Part shown: positions 1-6,777 of the stretch, one piece after another
Numbering within the stretch: position 1 is the first letter of the stretch
Layout of the letters: every line of letters begins with the position of its first letter
Assembly (NCBI GenBank): GCA_964451715.1
Contig: CAYVIZ010000035.1
Coordinates: 1-11,971, forward strand
Direction: 5' to 3'
Length of the DNA stretch: 11,971 nt
Source: Tiamatella sp964451715
GTDB taxonomy: Archaea > Thermoproteota > Thermoprotei_A > Sulfolobales > Acidilobaceae
The notes under the pieces: generated by a model
Told to the model about the DNA's origin: nothing
Database searches by the model: none
The model's input: the letters and a program-made list of their open reading frames with translations, nothing else
Translations under genes and position numbers: made by a program

Positions 1-337
1 TAACTACATGTATAGCCCCAAGGGGGCTCTCCGCGGGGTCTCCTACGAAGCTCACTTTACCAGCATACGCAGCCTGCTTGTTCAACATGAACTCTATATA
101 GTCTCCATACTTAGATCGGGAAAACACAGATCTAGCCGTGTCGAGAATCCTCTGTTGTCTAAGCTTCCTATGAAGGCTTCTAAGGCAGGCTATGCTATCG
201 CATACGCCCCTCACAAGCCGGGGACCTTCCTCCTGGAATATTATTCCATCGAAGAGGTTTACTATGGCCTTCTTGACTTTCTCAACGTCTTCGGTAGGCC
301 TTACCTCTGCCTCTACTACAACTCCTCCACTCACCAT
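1..337 (-). CDS. UPF0201 family archaeal protein (COG1931), 3' end cut by window edge
   Basis: The minus-strand frame gives about 112 codons starting MVSGGVVVEAEVRPTEDV and running off the left edge without a stop. The pattern VEAEVRPTEDVEKV near residues 8-21, then VRGVCDSIACL and a basic RSLHRKLRQQRILDTAR stretch, is the signature of UPF0201, an archaea-only family with an L5-like fold whose function is unknown; RNA binding has been discussed but not shown. The start chosen is ATG at 337 with GGGAG a few bases upstream; the next codon, GTG at 334, is an alternative. The gene begins inside the 3' end of the UPF0200 gene, overlapping it by 56 nt in another frame, and is the last visible gene of the minus-strand operon. 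Family call is firm; function is not known. Confidence 0.88.
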   Translation of the reverse strand, partial: MVSGGVVVEAEVRPTEDVEKVKKAIVNLFDGIIFQEEGPRLVRGVCDSIACLRSLHRKLRQQRILDTARSVFSRSKYGDYIEFMLNKQAAYAGKVSFVGDPAESPLGAIHVV

Positions 338-881
338 CGATTAACTCCCTCAGTATACGGCGGGAAGCCTCCGCCGCCTTCTCCTCTGTCGACTCATTAA
401 CGACAAGATAGTCTGCAAGGGCTATAACATTTCCCACGCCCCAGGAGAGCTCTACCAGGTCCCTCTCAACGAACTCTTCCCAGCTCCTCGGATCACCTGG
501 CCTCCCCCTTCGGATTATCCTCTCCATACGCGTTGCAGGACTCGCGTGGAAGGCTACTATGCAGGCTTCACCGAGTTCCTCGAAGACCGCTACCTCGTCA
601 AGGCTTCTAACACCGTCAACCACTACAAACCTCGTCTTGAGGCTTTTGATCTTCTCTGAAAGCAGAACAGCTACAGCCTCCCTCCCATACTTCTCGCGTA
701 GACTATTAGCTACTATTGATAGGTTTCTCGAGGTGAGAGGCAAGCCCTGCCTAACAGTCTCCTCTCTCACCACGTCCCCCATTACAAGCACAGGCAAACC
801 CAGCTGCTCGGCCTCCTTTGAGAAGACTCCCTTCCCACTCCCAGGCAACCCCGTCACGAGTACGAGTATTTTTTCATCCAG
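282..881 (-). CDS. UPF0200 family P-loop nucleoside/nucleotide kinase-like protein (adenylate kinase / dephospho-CoA kinase fold)
   Basis: The protein has a Walker A loop GLPGSGKG at residues 11-18, a VMGDVVREE segment typical of the kinase NMP-binding region, VVVDGVRS, and an arginine-rich lid-like part (RMERIIRRGRPGD). This is the archaeal UPF0200/COG0237-related family; the real substrate is not established. The first standard start in frame is GTG at 857, but that leaves only two residues before the P-loop and removes the hydrophobic first strand KILVLV that the family needs. I extend to CTG at 881, which sits 7 nt after GAGGTG at the end of the upstream gene. An alternative is that one A is missing from the A6 run at 869-874: adding it gives ATG at 877 and MKKILVLVTG in frame. 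It overlaps the UPF0201 gene by 56 nt. The start remains uncertain. Confidence 0.87.
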   Translation of the reverse strand: MDEKILVLVTGLPGSGKGVFSKEAEQLGLPVLVMGDVVREETVRQGLPLTSRNLSIVANSLREKYGREAVAVLLSEKIKSLKTRFVVVDGVRSLDEVAVFEELGEACIVAFHASPATRMERIIRRGRPGDPRSWEEFVERDLVELSWGVGNVIALADYLVVNESTEEKAAEASRRILRELIDGEWRSCSRGRGKAYRRR

Positions 882-883
882 CG

Positions 884-1591
884 TTATCCACCTCTCTCTA
901 CAAGTGCTTCAACCATTCTTCTCAGCTTCTCGAGGGAGCTACGGGTAACGAGTACGAGATCAGGATCAGCCCTGTATCCCAGTCCCAGATCAGCCTCCTC
1001 CAACTCTTCCTTGTCCACTTCTTTTGCTGCCAGGTTCTCTATACGGAGTCCCAGTTGGAGAGAGGCCTCTCGGAGGGCTCTCCAGCTATCGCTATCCCAT
1101 CTCAGGTATGCGGCGAATCCCTCGTAGTAGTCTTTGAATGATTCGAGGTAATCCTTTATCCTCTGCTTGAGGACTGCTTTATAGCATTCTCTGATCTCCC
1201 GTGTCTCCATTAGCGGGTTCCAGTCGTATGCCGTGTATGGCCAGTATTCGTCAAGCTCCCTAGGCACGACACCAGCATTGGTAAGGATTATCTCGTGTAC
1301 TAGGCCTGCTGAGAGGTATTCGCTTATCGCTCTCCTCACCAGGTAGTGTATATAGCTCTGACTATAGGGTTTACCGTAGGAGCAGGGTATGAATAATCCT
1401 AGCCTATACTTCTTCCGCGGCTTATAAGACTCGATAATCCTCCTGTGGGCCTCGTCGAAGGGCCACTCGGCTAGGAATCTCCACCCTACACCGCGCAGGT
1501 ATAACCTGCCGTTGCGGGGCTTTACCCAGTCCAGCTCCCGGCCGTCCCAGACTACTAGGGGGCATCCCCGCTTATCCCTGATATCACCCAC
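884..1591 (-). CDS. arcS: Stand-alone DUF5591 protein, ArcS-type archaeosine synthase core (tRNA preQ0 lysine transferase)
   Basis: The protein has 235 residues. Residues 68-82 hold IPCSYGKPYSQSYIH, followed by VHEIILTNAGVVPREL at about 98-113 and YTAYDW at 119-124; this is the C-S/KPY/S-H plus VPREL signature of the DUF5591 domain of ArcS. In euryarchaea ArcS is a long multidomain protein (degenerate TGT-like part, DUF5591, PUA) that adds lysine to preQ0 in tRNA position 15 before RaSEA converts it to archaeosine. Here only the catalytic-type domain is present, with about 65 N-terminal residues of unclear origin and no visible PUA domain. The start is GTG at 1591, giving a 37-nt overlap with the raSEA gene upstream. 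Its TAA stop is 2 nt from the CTG proposed for the next gene. The family call is strong; lysine transfer is inferred from homology and neighbours. Confidence 0.87.
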   Translation of the reverse strand: MGDIRDKRGCPLVVWDGRELDWVKPRNGRLYLRGVGWRFLAEWPFDEAHRRIIESYKPRKKYRLGLFIPCSYGKPYSQSYIHYLVRRAISEYLSAGLVHEIILTNAGVVPRELDEYWPYTAYDWNPLMETREIRECYKAVLKQRIKDYLESFKDYYEGFAAYLRWDSDSWRALREASLQLGLRIENLAAKEVDKEELEEADLGLGYRADPDLVLVTRSSLEKLRRMVEALVERGG

Positions 1592-2301
1592 TGGTCTCCA
1601 CCCCAGTCAACTAGATCCGCCTCCTCCTCTAAGAGTCTTCCCAGATCCCTGGATACGGGAGAAGGATCTGGGTGTCCTGGAAGATACTTCCGGTACCTCA
1701 CCGCTATAACGCCGTCGAACAACGTTTTGAATACGCGGAGACTCTCCTTAACACTCTCCTCAGGTATCCCCTTCATACCGAAGAGCAGGTAGCTCCACAG
1801 CTCGACAGGTAACCCGGCTTCCCTCGCCTCCATCCTCACCCTGCTTATCCTGTGGAGCTCCCGGTCAGGCATCCCTTTCTTGAGAACCTTCTCCCTAATG
1901 TATTCCGAGGCTGTTTCAAAGCCTATCCTGACTATGAGTTTGAGGGGCTTATAGTATTCTACAAGGGTTCTGAGGGAGTCGAGTGTAACATACTCACTCC
2001 TCTCCTCCACCTCGAACACGACACCCGAGGCGAGGGGCCTGAGCTTCTCCACGGTGTCATATGGGAGCTCGTGGAAGCTCCCCCCGTTAAAGACCGCTAT
2101 CCTACTAGGCTTATATGACTCCTTGGCCTCTAGGGCCTCGGCTATTATCCTGGTATTATCGCCTAGCACCCTGCTTGTATGCATGCTCTGCTCCATAGCG
2201 AAGGGGCAGAAGCTACATTGCCCATAGGCGCATGGGAACCCCCTCAAGATGACTACTAGACGCCTTCCAAGCCGATCCTCAACCTTGAAAACACCGATCA
2301 T
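1555..2301 (-). CDS. raSEA: Archaeosine biosynthesis radical SAM protein RaSEA
   Basis: This 248-residue radical SAM protein carries its cluster cysteines as C24-x4-C29-x2-C32 (PCAYGQCSFC). It continues with FNGGSFHE, FEVEERSEYVT and IGFETASEYIREKVLKKGM, the strand and loop motifs of the Elp3-like group TIGR01210. RaSEA forms archaeosine from the lysine adduct made by ArcS. The open frame extends upstream to 2457, but that part reads as low-complexity shadow sequence inside the transporter gene. I place the start at ATG 2301, which overlaps the transporter stop as ATGA, so translation is probably coupled. The protein is shorter than typical euryarchaeal RaSEA, and its first cysteine spacing is tighter than the longer spacing I recall for the group. 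Adjacent arcS-type and yhhQ genes support the role. Confidence 0.87.
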   Translation of the reverse strand: MIGVFKVEDRLGRRLVVILRGFPCAYGQCSFCPFAMEQSMHTSRVLGDNTRIIAEALEAKESYKPSRIAVFNGGSFHELPYDTVEKLRPLASGVVFEVEERSEYVTLDSLRTLVEYYKPLKLIVRIGFETASEYIREKVLKKGMPDRELHRISRVRMEAREAGLPVELWSYLLFGMKGIPEESVKESLRVFKTLFDGVIAVRYRKYLPGHPDPSPVSRDLGRLLEEEADLVDWGGDQWVISGISGDAP

Positions 2302-3032
2302 ATCTTCTCTTCCACCTTCAAGACTCCCATGCCAACCCGTGTGTCGAGATCTATTCCCAGATAGTTCTTGGTGATGGCGACGCCTAGGTAGACTAGAGGC
2401 GTGTCTAGAAGAGCTATAAGCACCTTTACAATGTACTGCCCGACGATTATGCTCCATAGCACGTTAAGCCCTACGACGGCCCCCGCGTCTCCTGCTAGGC
2501 TCGGCAGCACGTGGAATGCCAGTGAGATGAATATCAGCGTGTCTAGGAGCTGGCTAACTAGTGTAGAGGCGTTGTTCCTGAGCCACAGCCAACGGCCCCT
2601 CGTCTTCTCCTTCCAGAGATGGAATGCCCATACGTCGTGGTGCTGGCTTATAAGGTAGGCTACTAGGCTGGCTGCTATTATGTAGTTACTGCTCGCCACC
2701 ACCTTACCATACGCTTCCTCGCTCACGGGGGAGAATGGGGCTATAGGTACTTTTAACGCGAAGGCAATATATGCTAGTACTAGTATCTGGCTAGCGAAGC
2801 CTATCTTAACAATGAAGCCGGCGGCCCTCTTCCCGTATACCTCGCTTATTATATCTGTAAAAGTGAACGTCAATGCATATGCTAGGACAGCCGCGGGAGC
2901 GGCCACGGTGAACCCTAGTATTTCCGCCGAGAATATCTTGGCTGCGAGGAAGTTTGAGGCTGTCAGACTGGCTATGAATAGGCCTGTCAAAGCTATCAGT
3001 GCCTGGCTCTTCTTATCCACGGCCTCCGTCAT
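2298..3032 (-). CDS. yhhQ: YhhQ/QPTR-family queuosine precursor (7-deazaguanine) transporter
   Basis: The 244-residue protein is strongly hydrophobic with about six membrane segments (for example residues 12-30, 38-58, 75-95, 115-130, 155-180, 190-212). It has both family signatures: TDIISEVYGK near residues 59-68, and QHHDVWAFHLWKEKTRG followed by WLRNNASTLVSQLLDTLIF. The E. coli homologue imports preQ0 and preQ1. Here the co-transcribed archaeosine genes make preQ0 (or another 7-deazaguanine) import the likely role, letting the cell salvage the base rather than make it. It is the first gene of the minus-strand operon. The ATG at 3032 is preceded by a good SD site (GAGGGTGAT, 3047-3039) 6 nt away, and a TATA box lies at 3088-3081. 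Confidence 0.93.
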   Translation of the reverse strand: MTEAVDKKSQALIALTGLFIASLTASNFLAAKIFSAEILGFTVAAPAAVLAYALTFTFTDIISEVYGKRAAGFIVKIGFASQILVLAYIAFALKVPIAPFSPVSEEAYGKVVASSNYIIAASLVAYLISQHHDVWAFHLWKEKTRGRWLWLRNNASTLVSQLLDTLIFISLAFHVLPSLAGDAGAVVGLNVLWSIIVGQYIVKVLIALLDTPLVYLGVAITKNYLGIDLDTRVGMGVLKVEEKI

Positions 3033-3155
3033 CTGTCCATCACCCTCAGATCCTTATCCTGGTATCCTATTCCATCAGGGAATATATTGTTGTCCCCGGT
3101 CCTTTGAAGTTATATTAGCCCCCCAGTGGAACAAGGGCTCAACGGTGCCGGAGTA
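3033..3155. promoter_or_regulatory. Divergent promoter region between yhhQ and thpR
   Basis: Two TATA-like elements face away from each other. AATATATT at 3081-3088 suits leftward transcription, with a start expected near 3057 and a leader of about 25 nt carrying the yhhQ SD site. TTATATTA at 3110-3117 suits rightward transcription, with a start expected near 3138-3144. The second placement puts the GTG at 3126 upstream of the mRNA and favours the TTG at 3156 as the thpR start. Positions are inferred from the usual archaeal TATA-to-start distance of about 25 nt. Confidence 0.55.
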
Positions 3156-3716
3156 TTGGTCAGGGTCTTCATAGCTGTAGACATAGAGGATCCACTACTA
3201 CTCTCGAGGCTGGAGAGACTCAGGGACTCACTCGAAGGCACAGGCGTCCCCATGAAGCCGGTTGAGACAGAGAACATGCATATAACAATAAGGTTCATAG
3301 GAGAGATACCCGAGTCTAGGATAGAGGACATAATATCGACAGCACTAGACCCTATAAATGTTGCACCCTTCACGATAAAACTGGCGGGCTTAGGCGGGTT
3401 CCCAAACCCCTATAGGCCGCGGGTTGTATGGGTAGGCGTATCCCAGGGAGCCGAGGGCCTTGAAGCTATAAACCACATAGTAGAAACAGGCCTACGTAAA
3501 GCCGGCTTCAGACCTGAAAGACAGGAATTCCACGCGCATGTAACTCTTGCAAGGATAAAAGGTACAAGGAACTTGGAGAAGATGGTTAAGATGATGATAT
3601 CCTATAGGGATGTAGAGATAGGTGAGATGCTCGTCGACAAGGTTAGACTCAAGAAGAGCACGCTGACGAGGAAAGGGCCTATATACGAGACCCTATACGA
3701 GAAGAGGCTGGGCTAG
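3156..3716 (+). CDS. thpR: RNA 2',3'-cyclic phosphodiesterase ThpR (2H family, LigT-type)
   Basis: Two H-x-T motifs identify the 2H phosphoesterase family: H42-I-T44 (NMHITIRFIGEI) and H128-V-T130 (FHAHVTLARIKG). The N-terminus RVFIAVDI and the FPNPYRPRVVWVGV segment are typical of ThpR. Such enzymes open 2',3'-cyclic phosphates on RNA ends to 2'-phosphates, and in vitro can join tRNA halves. The frame is open from GTG 3126, but family members begin right at RVFIAVDI, and the TATA box at 3110-3117 would place the RNA start downstream of 3126. I therefore choose TTG at 3156, which gives 186 residues, the usual family length; GGTG and GGAG lie just upstream. The stop TAG directly abuts the ATG of the next gene. 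Confidence 0.93.
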   Translation: MVRVFIAVDIEDPLLLSRLERLRDSLEGTGVPMKPVETENMHITIRFIGEIPESRIEDIISTALDPINVAPFTIKLAGLGGFPNPYRPRVVWVGVSQGAEGLEAINHIVETGLRKAGFRPERQEFHAHVTLARIKGTRNLEKMVKMMISYRDVEIGEMLVDKVRLKKSTLTRKGPIYETLYEKRLG

Positions 3717-4418
3717 ATGCCGTCTATAAGGCTTATAGTAACAGATGTTGACGGAACACTAACAGTCAGCCGAGACGAGTTCCTCCTAGACTGTACAGCA
3801 CTGGAGGCCATAAACCGGGCGCGTGATAAGGGTGCAGTGGTAGCGTTGTCCTCTGGTAACAGTCTACCCGTTGTTATGGGGTTGTCCCGCTACACGGGTG
3901 CTAGGGGTCCTGTTATAGCTGAGAACGGATGCATAATATACGTGTCCGGCAGGGTTATACACCTCTGCAAGGGACGCCCTCCCGAGTATGTGCTGGACAA
4001 GCTGCGCGAGCTGGGGCTGAGGGATAGCTGGCAGAACAGGTACAGGGACCATGATATAGCGTTCCCCGTACCCCTCAACGAGGAGGGGCCCAGACTCTAT
4101 AGGAGAGCGGTGAAGGCCGTCGAGGAAACCGGGTGGGATGGAAGAATACTATTCAGCGGCTTCGCCATACACCTCCAGCCCGGCGGCGGAGGCAAGGGTA
4201 AAGCGTTACTGGAGCTGGCCAGGATCCTGGGTGTAAGGAGGAGTGAAACCCTAGCAGTGGGTGACTCCAAGAATGATATAGAGATGCTTATAGCGGCGGG
4301 CTACTCGGCTGTCCCCTCTAATGCCGACGAGGAAGCCAAGGCTGTAGCGTCCTACGTGGCTCGTAACCCTAGTGGTAAGGGGTTCAGTGAAATAGTGGAA
4401 AAACTAGTACTCTCCTAG
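3717..4418 (+). CDS. HAD-superfamily phosphatase, archaeal phosphoglycolate phosphatase type
   Basis: This 233-residue protein has HAD motif I DVDGTLT (D10 and D12 as nucleophile and acid/base), motif II ALSSGNS, an IAENGC segment typical of archaeal phosphoglycolate phosphatases, a GGKGKALLEL lysine motif and motif IV GDSKND at 182-187. The length matches the Thermoplasma TA0175 type with a C2B cap. It would hydrolyse 2-phosphoglycolate or a similar small sugar phosphate in the cytosol; the exact substrate cannot be read from sequence. Its ATG follows the thpR stop with no spacer, so it is almost certainly translated from the same mRNA. It ends tail to tail with htpX, sharing the CTAG at 4415-4418. 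Confidence 0.88.
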   Translation: MPSIRLIVTDVDGTLTVSRDEFLLDCTALEAINRARDKGAVVALSSGNSLPVVMGLSRYTGARGPVIAENGCIIYVSGRVIHLCKGRPPEYVLDKLRELGLRDSWQNRYRDHDIAFPVPLNEEGPRLYRRAVKAVEETGWDGRILFSGFAIHLQPGGGGKGKALLELARILGVRRSETLAVGDSKNDIEMLIAAGYSAVPSNADEEAKAVASYVARNPSGKGFSEIVEKLVLS

Positions 4419-5548
4419 GAGAAGTGGCGTTCGGCTATATCGTCTAGGAACTGGAGCCTCTTAGGTATAGGTGGATGGCTGGCGAAGAGCTCCTCTGCCG
4501 TTGATACCTTCCTCTGCTTCAACTCCTCGACATACGCGTCTAAGTCTAGTATCCTAGGCCTCCTACCCGTATAGGGCTCATAGAACCACTCCATCAACGG
4601 CTCCGTGAACGCGTATATGAGGAGCATCTTAACCGGAGTCTCAGTAGCGGACTCTACAACCTCCGCCCCGTAGCCATGCCTGGCGGACTCGTATGCCAGA
4701 TGTATCTTCGCGAGAGCCCTCTGGAGAGGCCTGGGGTTCAAGTGTATCATTGCCGAGTGGGCGTCGGCGAAGTATTCTCTCAGCCTGTTGAAGTGTCTTA
4801 CTATGAAGCTGAACAACACGCCGAATACTATGAGAGCCGCTCCTAGAGCCAGGGTATACCCGCTTTTCTCCCTGTCTCCGCTTCTCAGGAAGAGGAGCCC
4901 CCGGCCGAGATAGTATAGTGCCACCGGTATAAGCGAGAGAACTAGTATAACCTGTACATCCCTATGCTTCAAATGACCCAGCTCGTGCCCGAGCACGGCG
5001 CTGAGCTCATCTTCGTCCAGCATGTCCAGCAGAGGCTTGGTAACGGCGACATTGCGGGAACCGAAGGAGCTGAAAGCGAAAGCGTTAGGCACCCCTACAT
5101 CAGATATCCATACCTTAGGCGTGCTCATACCACTCCTCCTAGCGAGGTCTTCTACTATCCTCTGAACCCTGAGCTCTTCATGGGTTTCAGGTTCTCTTAG
5201 ATGATAGTACATTCTTATAATAAAAGGGCTGACCGCGTATTGTATCAATCCGAATAATAATACAACGCCAAGATACATTATTAGCAGGCCTTGGAGGCTG
5301 ACACCCCAAGCTATACTGCCTGCCTCCTCCAAGACGCTTACAGTGAGGTATATCAATGCAAGCCCGCCGAGAACCACGAGTAGAGCAGTCACAGTCATGT
5401 TAAACGATAGCTGAGCCATGCTCCTAGGCCTCCCAGCTACTAGGCGTGGCCCTACAGCGGTCACGAAAAACCCGTAAGCCAGCGTGGCAGCTATTACCGT
5501 CACCATGAACCCGATGGGATCATACAGGAACCATATCATGCCAAGCAT
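4415..5548 (-). CDS. htpX: HtpX-family membrane zinc metalloprotease (M48)
   Basis: The zinc site H188-E-L-G-H192 (AVLGHELGHLKHRD) and the third ligand E258 in REYFADAHSA identify an M48B peptidase. Hydrophobic segments precede the catalytic domain (about residues 9-30, 50-75, 85-110) and two more follow the HELGH helix, as expected for HtpX anchored in the cytoplasmic membrane, where it degrades damaged membrane proteins. The typical N-F/FSSFGS pattern before the active site is present (VPNAFAFSSFGSRNVAVT). The frame opens further upstream to 5656, but ATG at 5548 has a perfect GGAGGTG (5563-5557) 8 nt before it, and the extra 36 residues look like promoter DNA. The product is 377 residues. 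The gene diverges from the MFS transporter. Confidence 0.95.
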   Translation of the reverse strand: MLGMIWFLYDPIGFMVTVIAATLAYGFFVTAVGPRLVAGRPRSMAQLSFNMTVTALLVVLGGLALIYLTVSVLEEAGSIAWGVSLQGLLIMYLGVVLLFGLIQYAVSPFIIRMYYHLREPETHEELRVQRIVEDLARRSGMSTPKVWISDVGVPNAFAFSSFGSRNVAVTKPLLDMLDEDELSAVLGHELGHLKHRDVQVILVLSLIPVALYYLGRGLLFLRSGDREKSGYTLALGAALIVFGVLFSFIVRHFNRLREYFADAHSAMIHLNPRPLQRALAKIHLAYESARHGYGAEVVESATETPVKMLLIYAFTEPLMEWFYEPYTGRRPRILDLDAYVEELKQRKVSTAEELFASHPPIPKRLQFLDDIAERHFS

Positions 5549-5604
5549 CCCCTTGACACCTCCAGACCCTATGAATAACACGTCTAGAAACGGGCTCTTA
5601 TTAA

Positions 5605-5630
5605 CATGAGCACTGTAAAACAGTGTCATG
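5605..5630. promoter_or_regulatory. Inverted repeat in htpX promoter, candidate operator
   Basis: CACTGT-AAA-ACAGTG at 5611-5625 is a perfect 6-bp inverted repeat with a 3-nt spacer, flanked on both sides by CATG (5605-5608 and 5627-5630). It lies between an AT-rich TATA-like element (minus strand TTTTTAAG, about 5641-5634) and the expected htpX transcription start near 5611, a position where archaeal repressors commonly block RNA polymerase. It could also act on the divergent transporter gene. No regulator gene is seen nearby. Confidence 0.45.
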
Positions 5631-5698
5631 ACCCTTAAAAACACCATGACCGCCAACCATCCTTGTAGAGGCAGGGAAAACGAGGGTGTAGCAGGGGA

Positions 5699-6754
5699 AT
5701 GATAGTAGCACTGGGATTGCTTGCAGGCGCGTACATGGCTGTGTGGCAGTTCATGGTGACCTACGTACTAGTATACGTGTCAGAGCACATGGGTTCGAAN
5801 NNNNNNNNNNNNNNNNNNNNNNNNNNNNNNNNNNNNNNNNNNNNNNNNNNNNNNNNNNNNNNNNNNNNNNNNNNNNNNNNNNNNNNNNNNNNNNNNNNNT
5901 ACAGTATTGTATCTGACATAATGCCTCCCAACGAGTGGGGTAGCGGTATATCGAAGTTCAGAGCCATAACAGGCCTAGTCATGGTGGCTACGGTCATTGT
6001 AAACTCTAGGCTGGCATCCCAACAAGAAATCCTCGTACAGGCTATGACCGTGCTCCTCATGGGGACGGGGCTGCTTGGGGTATTCATAGTTCCCCGCGCG
6101 CCATTCATACCACAGAGGTCTATATACCAGCTCGATGTTTTCATAGACAAGCTCTCCCGCATGACCTCAGGCCTGGTAATGGCGTCGGGCCTCTCAGGAG
6201 GATCACTGAGTTATTACAGGAGGATAACAGGCTACGCCCTAGGAGGCGGGATCAGGCTTGCCTGGGTTCTAATAGCCTCACTGGTCTTCAAGATGGGTAT
6301 AGACAGTATCATGGTTCAGATACCTCCTATAGCAGCATCCACCGTTGGGTCGAGAGTGCTTTTCACCGCTGTTGCACTAGGACTAGCTGGCTATACCGTG
6401 GCTGCCTATGCGGCGGACCGCAGTGGAAACGGTAAGATGGTTATGGTACTTGCATCGATAGCCGGGATAGCCGTGGCCCTCATACTGGGAGGGAGCCTCT
6501 ACCGCTCCACAGCGTTCATAGCGGTTTATACACTAGTATACTCCCTCCTAGGCTTGTTCGACGTCGAATCAGCCTCGCTGGCTCTGAAGAGTGACCCTGC
6601 AAGGATAAGGTTCCAGCCTATAGCGGTTAACGCTGGAGCCATAATGGGGGACCTTATCGGAGGCCTAGTAATAGTACTCTACAGTCCAAGTCACCTAGTC
6701 TACTTCAGCGCGGCGGCCTTCGCGCTCGCTGTATTATTATGGAAGAAGATATAA
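5699..6754 (+). CDS. Major facilitator superfamily transporter-like protein, interrupted by assembly gap
   Basis: The N-terminal piece (5699-5799) encodes one membrane helix (IVALGLLAGAYMAVWQFMVTYVLVYV). After the gap the protein resumes at YSIVSDIMPPNEWGSGISKFRAITG, which resembles the MFS loop between helices 4 and 5 (usually PPxxRGxAxG), followed by about two helices, a central soluble loop with YQLDVFIDKLSRM, and six helices of the second half. The helices usually numbered 2-4 are therefore missing, so about 240 nt is expected in place of 100 N. The ATG at 5699 is preceded by GAGGGTG, and no other start is in frame. That both pieces share a frame across the N run may be chance. Substrate unknown; small-molecule export or drug efflux is only a guess. 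Confidence 0.7.
   Translation: MIVALGLLAGAYMAVWQFMVTYVLVYVSEHMGSXXXXXXXXXXXXXXXXXXXXXXXXXXXXXXXXXXYSIVSDIMPPNEWGSGISKFRAITGLVMVATVIVNSRLASQQEILVQAMTVLLMGTGLLGVFIVPRAPFIPQRSIYQLDVFIDKLSRMTSGLVMASGLSGGSLSYYRRITGYALGGGIRLAWVLIASLVFKMGIDSIMVQIPPIAASTVGSRVLFTAVALGLAGYTVAAYAADRSGNGKMVMVLASIAGIAVALILGGSLYRSTAFIAVYTLVYSLLGLFDVESASLALKSDPARIRFQPIAVNAGAIMGDLIGGLVIVLYSPSHLVYFSAAAFALAVLLWKKI
5800..5899. other. Assembly gap of 100 N
   Basis: Exactly 100 unknown bases lie inside the transporter gene. A run of 100 is the usual placeholder for a scaffold gap of unknown size, so distances across it are not real. See the transporter entry for the length expected. Confidence 0.97.
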
Positions 6755-6777
6755 TACTAATGGGAACCAGTTACAGC

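Noticed and set aside
8..400. Plus-strand open frame of 130 codons at the left edge
   Set aside because: It is antisense to the UPF0201 gene, whose family signature is clear on the minus strand.
2302..2457. N-terminal extension of raSEA up to 2457
   Set aside because: The added residues are an Arg/Ser/His-rich out-of-frame reading of the transporter gene; ATG 2301 forms an ATGA overlap and begins right where family similarity begins.
3126..3155. GTG 3126 as thpR start
   Set aside because: It adds ten residues before the conserved RVFIAVDI start and lies before the RNA start expected from the TATA box at 3110-3117.
5549..5656. 36-residue N-terminal extension of HtpX
   Set aside because: It covers the TATA-like element and palindrome; ATG 5548 has a perfect SD site.
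5800..5899. N run as a biological spacer or repeat
   Set aside because: Exactly 100 N is an assembly placeholder.
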